Position numbers and translations under genes: made by a program. DNA of 64,000 nt from JAVBSC01 sp031547305 (GTDB taxonomy: Bacteria; Desulfobacterota; Desulfovibrionia; Desulfovibrionales; Desulfovibrionaceae), in contig JAVBSC010000019.1 in assembly GCA_031547305.1 (NCBI GenBank), forward strand, positions 1-64,000, read 5' to 3'. The notes under the pieces were generated by a model. That model ran no database searches and was not told where the DNA came from. It worked only from the letters and a program-made list of their open reading frames with translations. This document shows, piece by piece, positions 8,662 through 17,496 of this stretch (its first letter is position 1; each line of letters opens with the position of its first letter).

Positions 8662-10209
8662 TCAGGACGCCAGCAGATCCTCCATGTACAGCTTAAGCTT
8701 CCGCAAAAGTTCCTTGGCCACCTCAGGGTGCTTGGCGGCCACGTTGTCAAGCTGGGCGCGGTCCGCGCGCCGGTCGTACAACTCGTCGCCTTCCGGCAGG
8801 ATCACTTCGCTGCCAGGCGTGCAGGTCCATTGTTCCTCGCCGTCCAGGGAGGCTTCTTTAATTTGCTGCTTCTGTTCCGGGCTGAGCACGAATTCCTTGA
8901 TCCCCCCCTGCACGTTCAAGTGGGCGGAGGATTTTTCTATGTCCGCCCGGTAGATCTGGTAGGCCCCGAAATTGTCGCCGATTTTTTTCAGCCAGTGGAT
9001 GTACGACCATTCATGGGTGATAATGGACCAGGAGTATTTATAAAACCCGGCCACGGCGAAATCGCGCACCTTATCCACTTCGCCTTTGGCCAGGGGCAGC
9101 AGATTCGCGCCCTGGTGGCTGGGGTGCTTGCCCAGGCCCAGCCATTCGCAGACCGTGGGGGCCACGTCGCAGGACTGGGCAAAGGCTTCCACGCGTTTGC
9201 CGCCGGGCAGGCCGGGGCCGCGCAGCATGAGCACGCCGTGGGCCAGTTCCTCGTAGGGCCAGGGGCGGCATTTACGCATGATGCCGTGCCCGTGTTCGCC
9301 GTGCCCCATGGGCTCGCCGTGGTCGGACGCCAGGAGCACCAGAGTATCGTCCTCCAGGCCCAGGCGCTTCAGGTTATCCATGAACCAGCCCAGCCAATTG
9401 TCGCACATGGTCACTTTTTCCGCGTAGAGCATGCGCACGTGGCGCAGTTCTTCCTCCGTGTACATGCTTGCCGGGCCCATGGGCGGCAGGAACATGTCCT
9501 TGCCCTTGTAGTCCGGATCATACGGACAGTTTATTTTTTTGTCGTACACGGAAGGCCCGTCCCAGGGCTCGTGCGGGTCAAAGTTGTCCACCCAGAGGAA
9601 AAAGGATTTGCCCCGGTCGATTTCCTCCAGGTATTTTACGGCCCGTTTCATGATCTGGGCCACGTTCTGGTTTTCTTCGCCCTTCCAGTACTGGCGCTGC
9701 TTCAAAAATGTGGTCAGTTCGTTCATGAGCGGCTCGCGCCCGGCCTCCGGCATGGCTTTTAGGACGCGCTCCTCCATGTAGTCGTCCGGGTTCAGATGAA
9801 TCAGCTCGTCCTCCCGGTAATAGTAGTGGTCCGTCTCGTGGCCGTGCAGGAACCAGACTTTGTCAAAGCTGCGGGTATATCCGAATTTTGGCTGGCGGTG
9901 CGGTCCGGAGTCAAAAATAAGGGCCGTGTCGATGGGCCGGCCCCAGCAGAGGTCCGCGATGGTGGTGTCGTCCAGGTCCAGGGCGGACCAGCCTTTGGCC
10001 GGAAGGGTGAAGCGGCCGGTGTGCATGGCCCGGCGGCAGGGACTGGTGGGCAGGCCTTCAATGTAAAAATTGTCAAAGACCACGCTTTCTTTGGCGAAAC
10101 GGTCGAAGTTCGGCGTGCTGATCCATTTGTTGCCGTTGCAGCCAAGGTAATTGTATTGGAGACTGTCGAACATCAGGACGACGACATTTTTTTTCTGGAT
10201 TTTTTGCAT
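8662..10209 (-). CDS. Sulfatase-fold hydrolase with Thr in place of the formylglycine Cys
   Basis: Alkaline-phosphatase-superfamily hydrolase of about 515 residues. An N-terminal metal-binding Asp (LMFDS, residue 15) and a later ASDHGEPMGHGEHGHG metal motif are visible. The expected C-x-P-x-R active-site signature reads T55-S-P57-C58-R59 before HTGRF: aligned on P-x-R and TGR, the nucleophile position is Thr and the Cys is three residues later. It may therefore use Thr (as LtaS-type transferases do) or act as a phosphoesterase or phosphonate hydrolase rather than a classical sulfatase. No signal peptide, so cytoplasmic. ATG at 10209 has GGAG upstream. It is likely cotranscribed with the binding protein downstream. 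Confidence 0.82.
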   Translation of the reverse strand: MQKIQKKNVVVLMFDSLQYNYLGCNGNKWISTPNFDRFAKESVVFDNFYIEGLPTSPCRRAMHTGRFTLPAKGWSALDLDDTTIADLCWGRPIDTALIFDSGPHRQPKFGYTRSFDKVWFLHGHETDHYYYREDELIHLNPDDYMEERVLKAMPEAGREPLMNELTTFLKQRQYWKGEENQNVAQIMKRAVKYLEEIDRGKSFFLWVDNFDPHEPWDGPSVYDKKINCPYDPDYKGKDMFLPPMGPASMYTEEELRHVRMLYAEKVTMCDNWLGWFMDNLKRLGLEDDTLVLLASDHGEPMGHGEHGHGIMRKCRPWPYEELAHGVLMLRGPGLPGGKRVEAFAQSCDVAPTVCEWLGLGKHPSHQGANLLPLAKGEVDKVRDFAVAGFYKYSWSIITHEWSYIHWLKKIGDNFGAYQIYRADIEKSSAHLNVQGGIKEFVLSPEQKQQIKEASLDGEEQWTCTPGSEVILPEGDELYDRRADRAQLDNVAAKHPEVAKELLRKLKLYMEDLLAS

Positions 10210-10286
10210 AATTAAGCTCCAAAAATATAGTTGCGATTTGCTTAATGCAGAGCGGACCGGCTTTCTTCTTTTACCCCTTCATTTCC

Positions 10287-10334
10287 ATGCGTCAAGTTGG
10301 GAATATAAAAGCCGGGACGGATCGCCGCCCCGGC
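10287..10334 (-). terminator. Intrinsic terminator plus TTGACG element, copy 2
   Basis: On the minus strand GCCGGGGCGG (from 10334-10325) pairs with CCGTCCCGGC (10320-10311), followed by TTTTATATT. This is a good rho-independent terminator for the operon ending with the canonical sulfatase. TTGACG (10295 to 10290, minus strand) then follows and could be a -35 for the next gene at 10209. The block matches 7224-7272 closely, including the GGAATAT spacer and the ATGCGTCAAG end. Confidence 0.7.
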
Positions 10335-10364
10335 TGTGTTCCGCCGTTCCGCGCCGATTCGGCT

Positions 10365-11822
10365 CTAATATAAACTTACGGTGTTAAACTCGTCGGATTT
10401 TCCAAGGCCTATCATTGTTTTATCCGCGCACACCGGAGTGGGGCCGTCAAGTTTGGCGAGCCGGCCATCTTTTACAAAGCCTTCTTCCCGGCCGTCCAGT
10501 TCAAGAACCATCCGCGCCCGCCAGGCGGCCAGGTTCTCCGCGTATGTCGGGTCCGCCACAAGGTTGCGCAGTTCCTTGGGGTCATTCTCCAGGTCGAACA
10601 ATTGCTCCAACCCGAGGGCCGGATACCAGATATACTTTTGCTTTCCGTCCGTAAGGTATTGCATGCCGCTGCCGATGGTTTCCATTCTTGCGCATTCGCC
10701 GTGAATGTACCGGCGGCCCAAAGGCTCTCCGCGCATGGCCGGGATCAGGGATTTTCCGTCCACTCCTTCGGGAATGTCAATGCCCACAAGGTCCAGGATG
10801 GTCGGCATGACGTCCATCAACTCGACCGCGTCAGGCGCGTCGATTCCGGCGGCAATGCCGTGCTCCCGGCCGCACTTGCCCCTGAAGGTGAAGGACAGGG
10901 GGATTCTGGCCGACCCCTCATAGGCGGAACGTTTCCTGACCCAGCCGTGATCTCCGAGCATTTCGCCGTGATCCGACGTGAAAATGATTATGGTGTTGTC
11001 CGGCAGCGCGTACAACAGCCGCCCGATTTGATGGTCGATATGCTCAATGCACCCGTAATATCCGGCGCGGTATTCCTTCAAGGCCGGATTTTTTGTATCC
11101 ACCCGCCAAGCGTTGACCGGCGTGCCCTTTTGGGTGTTCGGCAAATCATCAGTCCAATCCCCTTTCGGCAATTCGGGCAGCGTGCGGTTCATGTATTTTT
11201 CAAAATAATAGGCTGGCGGCGCGCAGGGCGCATGCGGCTGATGATAGCTTACGTTCAGGAAAAAAGGCATGGAGGGATCGCGCCGCTCCAGAAAATCGAG
11301 CGCCATGTCCGTGCACCAGTTGGTGAAATGGAACCGATCCTCCATATGGAACGGTCTGGCCGCCACTCCGTTGTAACTCAATCCATGCGCCAGCGCGGCC
11401 TCCCGGAACAGTCCGTTGCGCTTCAGAAAACGCTCGTAGTCGTTGTCGCGGTCCTTGTTGTAGGGGCCGTCCGCCCAGTCCGCGCTGCAGAAGCCGTAAA
11501 GCTTCCGTTCCGGGTAAAAGTGCAATTTTCCGCACAAATGCGTCTGATACCCGGCGTTTTTAAGAACCTCCGGAAGCGTCGCGCCTTCGAACGGCAGGTA
11601 ATAATTCATCAAGACCCCATGATGGTACGGCGTTTTGCCGCTCATCAGCGTTCTGCGCGCGGGCATGCACACCGGGCAGGCGGAATAGGCGCGCGGAAAA
11701 TTCACTCCGGACCGGCGCAGTTCCTCCAGATATGGCGTATCCACAACGCTGCCCGGAAGGCCGCCGAGCGCATCGCCCCTGTGTTCATCGGTCGTGATCA
11801 GGAGAATATTTGTTTTGTCCAT
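10365..11822 (-). CDS. Formylglycine-dependent sulfatase (arylsulfatase type)
   Basis: Sulfate-ester hydrolase. The canonical motif C52-M-P-A-R56 is followed by a SGK in place of the usual TGK/R; Cys52 should be converted to formylglycine by an anaerobic sulfatase-maturating enzyme, which is not in this window. Metal-binding residues are visible in LLITTDEHRGD near the N-terminus and in FTSDHGEMLGDHG. There is no signal peptide, so the substrate is probably imported before desulfation, consistent with the ABC transporter genes immediately upstream (38-base gap). The start has AAGGAG eight bases before ATG. Released sulfate could enter dissimilatory or assimilatory sulfate reduction; that is inference. 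Confidence 0.92.
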   Translation of the reverse strand: MDKTNILLITTDEHRGDALGGLPGSVVDTPYLEELRRSGVNFPRAYSACPVCMPARRTLMSGKTPYHHGVLMNYYLPFEGATLPEVLKNAGYQTHLCGKLHFYPERKLYGFCSADWADGPYNKDRDNDYERFLKRNGLFREAALAHGLSYNGVAARPFHMEDRFHFTNWCTDMALDFLERRDPSMPFFLNVSYHQPHAPCAPPAYYFEKYMNRTLPELPKGDWTDDLPNTQKGTPVNAWRVDTKNPALKEYRAGYYGCIEHIDHQIGRLLYALPDNTIIIFTSDHGEMLGDHGWVRKRSAYEGSARIPLSFTFRGKCGREHGIAAGIDAPDAVELMDVMPTILDLVGIDIPEGVDGKSLIPAMRGEPLGRRYIHGECARMETIGSGMQYLTDGKQKYIWYPALGLEQLFDLENDPKELRNLVADPTYAENLAAWRARMVLELDGREEGFVKDGRLAKLDGPTPVCADKTMIGLGKSDEFNTVSLY

Positions 11823-11859
11823 TGATGTTGCTCCTTGAAGTGGTTCTGTTTATGGAATT

Positions 11860-12867
11860 TCAATTTTGAGACGTGTTCCCGGCGGTCCGCTTCCTCCGAA
11901 TCCGGCCGGGATGATGGCAGGCCGTAAAGTGCCTGGGAGAAAGTTCCCGCAATTCCGGCATGATCTCGCGGCAGCCATCCTGGCGCGAGGGACAGCGATC
12001 GTAAAAACGGCAGCCCGGCGGCGGGTTGATCGGGCTGGGCACGTCGCCCTCCAGGATAATCCGGTCCGCGCGGTCGATGTCCACCCTGGGGATGGGAATG
12101 GCCGAAAGCAGGGCTTGGGTGTAGGGATGCTGGGGTTGCTCGAAAATCGCCAGATGGTCCGCCAACTCGATGATCCTGCCCAGGTACATGACCGCGATGC
12201 GGTTGGAGATATGGCGCACCACGCTGAGATTGTGCGTGATGAACAGGTAGGTGTAGTTGAACTCGTCCTTGAGATCCTGCAAAAGATTCAGGATTTGCGC
12301 CTGAATGCAGACGTCCAGGGCGGAGACCGGCTCGTCCAGAACCAGGAATTCCGGGTTCAGGGCCAGGGCGCGGGCCACGCCGATGCGCTGCCGCCGCCCG
12401 CCGTCCAGTTCGTGCGGGAAAGAGGTGGCCAGGCGCTGGGCCAGGCCGACGGTATCCATGAGTTGCCGGACCCGTTTGGCGATTTCGCGCTCAGCCGGGT
12501 GGGCCTTGTGGATGCGCAAGGGCTCGGCAATAAGCTGCTCCACGGACAGGCGCGGGTTAAGGGAGGAATAAGGATCCTGAAAGACCATTTGCGCGTTTTT
12601 GCGGAAATTCCGCAATTTTTCCTTGGGGTAGGCGCAAATATCCTCTCCGTTGAAAAAGATGCTTCCGTCCGTGGGCTCCTGGAGCCGGATGATCGCCCGG
12701 CCCAGCGTGGACTTGCCGCAGCCGGACTCCCCGACCAGGCCGAGGGTTTCGCCTTTGACAATGCTTAAATTCACGTCATCCACGGCATGCAGCATGCCTT
12801 TGGGCGTGGGGAAATATTTTTTCAGATTCCGGGTCAGGATAAAAGGATCCGGTTGCGGCAAATTCAT
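11860..12867 (-). CDS. oppF: Oligopeptide/dipeptide-type ABC transporter ATP-binding protein (OppF/DppF)
   Basis: Second ATPase of the Opp/Dpp importer. Walker A is GESGCGKST and Walker B is FLVLDEPVSALD, with the OppF-type C-terminal Cys-rich extension (CRFYDRCP, later C and CHH) found in this subfamily. The signature motif reads LDGGRRQR instead of LSGGQ-QR, a two-position variant. Fourteen bases separate it from the OppD gene, so the two ATPases are cotranscribed with the permeases. The natural substrate need not be a peptide; sugars, nickel and opines are also carried by this family. Confidence 0.94.
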   Translation of the reverse strand: MNLPQPDPFILTRNLKKYFPTPKGMLHAVDDVNLSIVKGETLGLVGESGCGKSTLGRAIIRLQEPTDGSIFFNGEDICAYPKEKLRNFRKNAQMVFQDPYSSLNPRLSVEQLIAEPLRIHKAHPAEREIAKRVRQLMDTVGLAQRLATSFPHELDGGRRQRIGVARALALNPEFLVLDEPVSALDVCIQAQILNLLQDLKDEFNYTYLFITHNLSVVRHISNRIAVMYLGRIIELADHLAIFEQPQHPYTQALLSAIPIPRVDIDRADRIILEGDVPSPINPPPGCRFYDRCPSRQDGCREIMPELRELSPRHFTACHHPGRIRRKRTAGNTSQN

Positions 12868-12880
12868 AAGGGTATCCTCT

Positions 12881-13849
12881 CTAAAGAACCTTGTGGCAGG
12901 CCACTATATGCCCCGGCGCAATAGTGCGCATGGCCGGCTTTTCTTTTGCGCACAACGCGTCCGCCTGGCCGCAGCGCGACGCGAAACAGCAGCCGGAGAC
13001 CGCTTCCGTGGGGTCCGGCGGCAGCCCGGCAATGGTGTTCAGCCGCGTCACGTTCCTGGTCAGATCCGGTATGGAGTTGAACAACCCCAGAGTGTACGGG
13101 TGGCGGGGGGTTTTGTACAAGTCGCGTATGCCGGCCTTTTCCAGAATACGCCCGGCGTACATAATGGCCACGCTGTCGCACAGCTCGGCCACCACGCCAA
13201 GATCGTGGCTGATCAGAATGGTCGCGGTGTTGACCTGGCGTTTCAGGTCGCGCATCAGTTCCAGGATCTGGGCCTGAATGGTCACGTCCAGGGCGGTGGT
13301 GGGCTCGTCGGCGATCAGCAGCCGTGGCGTGCAGGCCAGGGCTATGGCAATAACCACCCGCTGCTTCATGCCGCCGCTGAACTGATATGGGTATTCACCG
13401 CCGCGTTCCGGACGTATGCCAACCAGGCGGAGCATCTCCCCGGCTTGGTCCATGGCCTCGTTCCGGCTGATTTTCCGGTGCAGGAGCAGCATTTCGGCGA
13501 TCTGCTCCCGTACGGCCATCAACGGGTTGAGCGAGGTCATGGGGTCCTGAAAGATCATGGCGATCTTGCCGCCCCGGATTTGTCTTTTTTCCTCGTCCGT
13601 GCGGGCGGTTAAATCTTTGCCTTCAAAAAGGATCTCCCCTCCGGTGATTTTTCCGGGCGGCGAGGGGATAAGCTGCATCACCGCCAGGGCGGCCGTGGTC
13701 TTGCCGGCGCCGGTCTCTCCCACCAGGCCCAGAGATTCCCCGGCCCGCAGGTCCAGATCCAGCCCGTCCACCGCCCGCACCACCCCGGTGTCCGTGTAAT
13801 AACGGACGCTCAAATCGCGAATATCCAAAAGAATATCAGAGTCGGACAT
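12881..13849 (-). CDS. oppD: Oligopeptide/dipeptide-type ABC transporter ATP-binding protein (OppD/DppD)
   Basis: First ATPase of the Opp/Dpp importer. Walker A is GETGAGKTT, the signature is FSGGMKQR, and Walker B is LLIADEPTTALDVT. The C-terminal extension with spaced Cys residues (CCFASRCGQADALC) is the metal or cluster-binding tail common to OppD/DppD. It is 322 residues, normal for the family, and is 13 bases downstream of the OppC gene. It pairs with OppF to form the heterodimeric ATPase on the cytoplasmic side of the membrane. Confidence 0.94.
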   Translation of the reverse strand: MSDSDILLDIRDLSVRYYTDTGVVRAVDGLDLDLRAGESLGLVGETGAGKTTAALAVMQLIPSPPGKITGGEILFEGKDLTARTDEEKRQIRGGKIAMIFQDPMTSLNPLMAVREQIAEMLLLHRKISRNEAMDQAGEMLRLVGIRPERGGEYPYQFSGGMKQRVVIAIALACTPRLLIADEPTTALDVTIQAQILELMRDLKRQVNTATILISHDLGVVAELCDSVAIMYAGRILEKAGIRDLYKTPRHPYTLGLFNSIPDLTRNVTRLNTIAGLPPDPTEAVSGCCFASRCGQADALCAKEKPAMRTIAPGHIVACHKVL

Positions 13850-13862
13850 AACAATCCCCTGC

Positions 13863-14720
13863 CTATCTTTTCTGCTTGGGGTCCATGGCGTCGCGCAGGC
13901 CGTCGCCCAAAAAATTCATGGCCATGATGGTGATCATGATGGCCAGGCCCGGGAATACGCTGATATAGGCGTAATCGCGGATGAACCCGCGGGAGCTGGC
14001 CAGCATGCCGCCCCATTCCGGGTAGGGCGGCTGAATGCCCAGACCGATGAAGGACAGCCCGGCCGCGGCCAGAATGGCCTGGGCCACGCGCAAGGTGCCC
14101 TGGACTATGATCGGCGCGCTGCAGTTCGGCAGGATGTGCCTGGTTATTATCCAGAAATCCGAAGCCCCCATGCATCGGGCCGCCTCGATGAATTCCTGCC
14201 CGGCAATGGAAAGCACGGCGCCGCGCACCACTCTGGCGAAAATCGGCAGAGAAGCCACGCCCACCGCTATGGTCACGTTGAGCAGGCCGGGGCCCAGAGC
14301 CGCGGCCACGGCCACGGCCAGAAGAATCTGGGGCATGGCGAGCAGCACGTCCATAAAACGCATGATCGCTCCGTCAAGCCGCCCGCCGTAGTAGCCGGCC
14401 ACGGCCCCCAGGCCGCCTCCCGCAAACATGGCCAGGGCAACCGCGAAAACGCCCACCTGCAAAGACACGCGCGCGCCGTAAATAATCCGCGAAAGGATAT
14501 CCCGGCCGAATTCGTCCGTGCCCAACCAGTATTTCCAGTTGGGCGGCTCAAAGGCGTTGGCCAGATCCTGTTCCGCGTAATGGTGGGGGGCTATCCAGGG
14601 AGCGAAGACCGCCATAATGACCAGCACGACAATGACCAACAGGCCGGCTATGGCCAGCCGGTTGCGCCGCAGGCGCACCATGGTTAAATAGAAGCTGCTG
14701 TTTTTGCGTAAAATAGCCAT
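13863..14720 (-). CDS. oppC: ABC transporter permease (OppC/DppC)
   Basis: Inner-membrane permease of the Opp/Dpp importer. About six hydrophobic segments and the conserved EAA loop (GASDFWIITRHILPN) are visible. The N-terminal segment NRLAIAGLLVIVVLVIMAVFAPWIAPH is typical for DppC. ATG at 14720 is preceded by GGAGG at suitable spacing; longer in-frame readings upstream run into the neighbouring permease gene. The gap to OppB is ten bases. Confidence 0.93.
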   Translation of the reverse strand: MAILRKNSSFYLTMVRLRRNRLAIAGLLVIVVLVIMAVFAPWIAPHHYAEQDLANAFEPPNWKYWLGTDEFGRDILSRIIYGARVSLQVGVFAVALAMFAGGGLGAVAGYYGGRLDGAIMRFMDVLLAMPQILLAVAVAAALGPGLLNVTIAVGVASLPIFARVVRGAVLSIAGQEFIEAARCMGASDFWIITRHILPNCSAPIIVQGTLRVAQAILAAAGLSFIGLGIQPPYPEWGGMLASSRGFIRDYAYISVFPGLAIMITIMAMNFLGDGLRDAMDPKQKR

Positions 14721-14730
14721 GTATATCCTC

Positions 14731-15660
14731 CTATCTGAACCGGCTGCGCAAGCGCGGATCCGCCCAGGCGTAGAGCAAATCAACCAGCAGGTTGAGCACC
14801 ACAAAAGTCAGGGCGATATACATGACCGTGCCCTGAACCATTGGAAAATCCCTGGCCTTAAGGCCTTCCACGGCCAGCCGGCCCACGCCGGGAATGGAAA
14901 AAACGGATTCCACCAGAATGGCCCCGCCGAGCATATTCCCGTATTGGATGCCCACGATGGTGATGATCGGGATGAGCGCGTTGCGCAAAGCGTGCTTGAT
15001 AATGACCAGGGCTTCCCGCTGGCCCTTGGCTCTGGCTGTGCGCACGTAGTCTGAATTAATGACTTCCAGCATGCTGGAGCGCGTCATGCGGGCGATGATG
15101 GACATGGATGCGGCGGCCAGGGTAAAACAGGGCATAATGCTCTGGCCCAGCGTGCTGAAGCCGGACGACGGCAGCCATCGCAGGTATACGGAAAAAAAGA
15201 TTACCAGCAGAATGCCCAGGTAAAAAACCGGTATGGAGATGCCGAACATGGCCAGGATCATGGCCACGTTGTCAAAAATGGAATACTGTTTGATGGCGCA
15301 GATCACGCCGAAGGTAATGCCGAGAACCGTGGCGATGAGAATGGAGCCGGAAGCCAGCTTGAGGGTGATGGGGAAGGACTTGGCGATCTGCTCGGCCACC
15401 GGCATATGGGTGAGGTAGGAGCGGCCAAGATCCTGGTGCACCACCGCGTTATATATAAAATGCCCGTAGCGGACGAAAAACGGCTTGTCCAGTCCGTACT
15501 CCCGCCGAAATTCGGCAATGCTAGCCGGGGTGGCGCTTTCTCCCAGCGCGAAGACGGCCGGATCCCCAGGCGTAAAATAAAGCAGGGTGAACAGCAAAAA
15601 AGTTACGGCCAGCATGACCGGAATGATCGCCAACAACCGTTTGCAAAAATATATAAGCAC
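14731..15660 (-). CDS. oppB: ABC transporter permease (OppB/DppB)
   Basis: Inner-membrane permease, partner of OppC. The N-terminus LIYFCKRLLAIIPVMLAVTFLLF, the GLDKPFFVRYG segment and the EAA loop (AKGQREALVIIKHALRNALIP) are typical of DppB/OppB. The start is GTG at 15660, with AGGAGG about eight bases upstream. Length of 309 residues is standard. It is separated from the binding-protein gene by a strong hairpin that probably shapes relative expression. Confidence 0.93.
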   Translation of the reverse strand: MLIYFCKRLLAIIPVMLAVTFLLFTLLYFTPGDPAVFALGESATPASIAEFRREYGLDKPFFVRYGHFIYNAVVHQDLGRSYLTHMPVAEQIAKSFPITLKLASGSILIATVLGITFGVICAIKQYSIFDNVAMILAMFGISIPVFYLGILLVIFFSVYLRWLPSSGFSTLGQSIMPCFTLAAASMSIIARMTRSSMLEVINSDYVRTARAKGQREALVIIKHALRNALIPIITIVGIQYGNMLGGAILVESVFSIPGVGRLAVEGLKARDFPMVQGTVMYIALTFVVLNLLVDLLYAWADPRLRSRFR

Positions 15661-15690
15661 AAGACTCCTCCTGGAATGGACGGTCTTTGG

Positions 15691-15726
15691 CCCTGCCCGG
15701 CGAATGCCGGCACTCGCCGGGCAGGG
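15691..15726. repeat. Perfect 13-bp hairpin between the OppA and OppB genes
   Basis: CCCTGCCCGGCGA (15691-15703) and its exact complement (15714-15726) flank a 10-base loop. On the minus-strand RNA no U-tract follows, so it is not a classical terminator. Such hairpins between a binding-protein gene and its permease often protect the upstream message and give more binding protein than permease; that role is inferred. Confidence 0.65.
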
Positions 15727-15738
15727 TTTTCATTGTGG

Positions 15739-17265
15739 TTACTTTTCGAAGTAGGCGTTGCTGTAATCGGTCACGCCGGTGCCGTCGAAGTGAATGCCGC
15801 GCAGGCTCGCCACGGTGCCGTAAATCCTGGACGGCCAGACGATGGGGATGCTGGGCAGCAGTTCGTTAAGCTTGTCCCAGAGTTCGCCGTACACGGCTTC
15901 GCGTTCCGGACCGTCCTGCAGGGCGGCCCCCTTGTCCAGCAACGCGTCCACCTTGGGATCGCTCAGGAAGGATGTGCTCATTTTTCCGATGACGTTGGTA
16001 TGGTAGATCGGAGAAAGGAAGAAGTAGGGATCCGGCGCGGGCGCGCCGCCGAAGTTGTACCAGATGCAGGTATCGTGGCCGGGTTTTCTTATGATTTCCG
16101 GATAAGCTCCGAATTCATAAATCTTCAGCTCCATGTCTATGCCGATGGCTTTCAGGTTTGACTGGATTATCGTCATCATGGCCACGCGATCCGCCCGATC
16201 CGGGCAGATCATCACGGTCTTGAACCCGTTGGGGAAACCGGCTTCGGCCAGCAGTTCCTTGGCCTTTTTCACGTTAACTTCAATCGCCGGGGTCTGCTTG
16301 CCCTTGTTGTACTTGATCTGGGGAATCGGCCCGTTGGCCGGCGCGCCGTAGCCGCGCAGCACCGCCTTCACTATGCCCTTGCGGTCAATGGCCAGGCTGA
16401 TGGCCTGGCGCACGCGGATGTCGTTGTACGGCGGCCTGGTGATGTCCGGGCAGAGCACGGCCGTAATCTGGGCTGGGCGGACCACCGCCCTGAGGGCTTT
16501 GTTTTCCTCAATGCGCTTCACATCCATGAAGGGTATTTCAAAAACAAAGTCCACCGCTCCGCTTTCCAGCTCAATGGTCCGGTTCGGGGCTTCCAGAACC
16601 GTCCGGATGATCACGTTCTTTATCTTCGCTTTTTCGCCGTGGTAACCGTCAAAACGCTCCAGAACCACCCTGTCGTTCTTGGTTCTGGACACGAATTTGA
16701 ATTTGCCGGTCCCCACCGGATGCTGTTCGTAGTCCTTGCCGGCGGTTTCCACGGCTTTCCGGTTCAGAATCGAGGCCCAGGGATGGTTGAGGGAAGCCAG
16801 AAAGGCGGTGCCGAGCGGCTGTTTTGTAGGTACTTTGATTGTGTAATCGTCAATGACTTCAATCTTGTCCGCGTCAATAACATCGCTGAAAGGCTGGACG
16901 GCCACGGCGATGGGGCTGGTGGCCCGCTTCAGGGTGAAAAGCACGTCGTCGGCTTTGAGCGTTTCGCCGTTATGGAACTTCACGCCTTTTCTCAGGTGGA
17001 AAATATACCCCATGCCTCCTTCCAGCGGCTCCCATTTTTCCGCCAGGCAGGGGATGACATTTCCGTTTTCATCCAGTCTGACCAGTGATTCGTATACCTG
17101 GCGCATAACGTTGCCGGAAGCCGGATCTACGGTGAGATGCGGATCAAAGGTTTTGGCGTCGGCCGGGTATGCAACGGTAAGGGTGTCCCCCAAGGCGAAA
17201 CAGAAGGACGGTGCCCCAAGAAGCAGTACCAGAGCGAGACTTGAACGGAGCAAAGTCTTCAACAT
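15739..17265 (-). CDS. oppA: ABC transporter substrate-binding protein, family 5 (OppA/DppA)
   Basis: Periplasmic substrate receptor of the Opp/Dpp importer. A Sec signal peptide (LRSSLALVLLLGAPSFCFA) precedes the mature LGDTLTVAYPADAKTFDPHLT, the usual start of family 5 proteins. Further family features include MRQVYESLVRLDENGNVIPCLAEKWE and FHLRKGVKFHNGETLKADDVLFTL. There is no lipobox Cys at the cleavage site, so it is a soluble protein. It is first in the operon oppA-B-C-D-F-sulfatase and lies behind the promoter and operator shared with the divergent LacI gene. Confidence 0.94.
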   Translation of the reverse strand: MLKTLLRSSLALVLLLGAPSFCFALGDTLTVAYPADAKTFDPHLTVDPASGNVMRQVYESLVRLDENGNVIPCLAEKWEPLEGGMGYIFHLRKGVKFHNGETLKADDVLFTLKRATSPIAVAVQPFSDVIDADKIEVIDDYTIKVPTKQPLGTAFLASLNHPWASILNRKAVETAGKDYEQHPVGTGKFKFVSRTKNDRVVLERFDGYHGEKAKIKNVIIRTVLEAPNRTIELESGAVDFVFEIPFMDVKRIEENKALRAVVRPAQITAVLCPDITRPPYNDIRVRQAISLAIDRKGIVKAVLRGYGAPANGPIPQIKYNKGKQTPAIEVNVKKAKELLAEAGFPNGFKTVMICPDRADRVAMMTIIQSNLKAIGIDMELKIYEFGAYPEIIRKPGHDTCIWYNFGGAPAPDPYFFLSPIYHTNVIGKMSTSFLSDPKVDALLDKGAALQDGPEREAVYGELWDKLNELLPSIPIVWPSRIYGTVASLRGIHFDGTGVTDYSNAYFEK

Positions 17266-17479
17266 GGTGTTTTCTCCTGAAAAAGCCGTTGATTTTCTCC
17301 GAGGTATTTACTTCGCCCGCCTCGAAAACGGTCTTGGGAATCATGCTCGCGACACGGTCGGAACACAGCCGTGGGCTACCGTATTTGGGATTTTTTTATG
17401 AAGCGGCCTCTTTGGTGGTTTTTTCCGAAAAAACGAAGCGGATCCGCGTAAGGGTGAACGTGGTAGTTTTGTTTAAAAA

Positions 17480-17493
17480 TGGTAGCGCTAACA
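17480..17493. promoter_or_regulatory. LacI-family operator
   Basis: TGGTAGCGCTAACA is a near-perfect palindrome with the central AGCGCT (CG at its centre) typical of LacI/PurR-type operators. It lies four bases downstream of the predicted -10 of the oppA promoter, where bound repressor would block transcription. The divergent LacI gene is the obvious candidate regulator, and the site could also control that gene. Confidence 0.75.
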
Positions 17494-17496
17494 TTT

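Noticed and set aside
8728..9762. Long open frame antisense to the variant sulfatase gene
   Set aside because: A GC-rich shadow of the real gene: no ribosome site, Val/Gly/His-rich sequence without family features. Similar long antisense frames at 3805-4668, 10602-11825 and 50498-52345 are rejected for the same reason.
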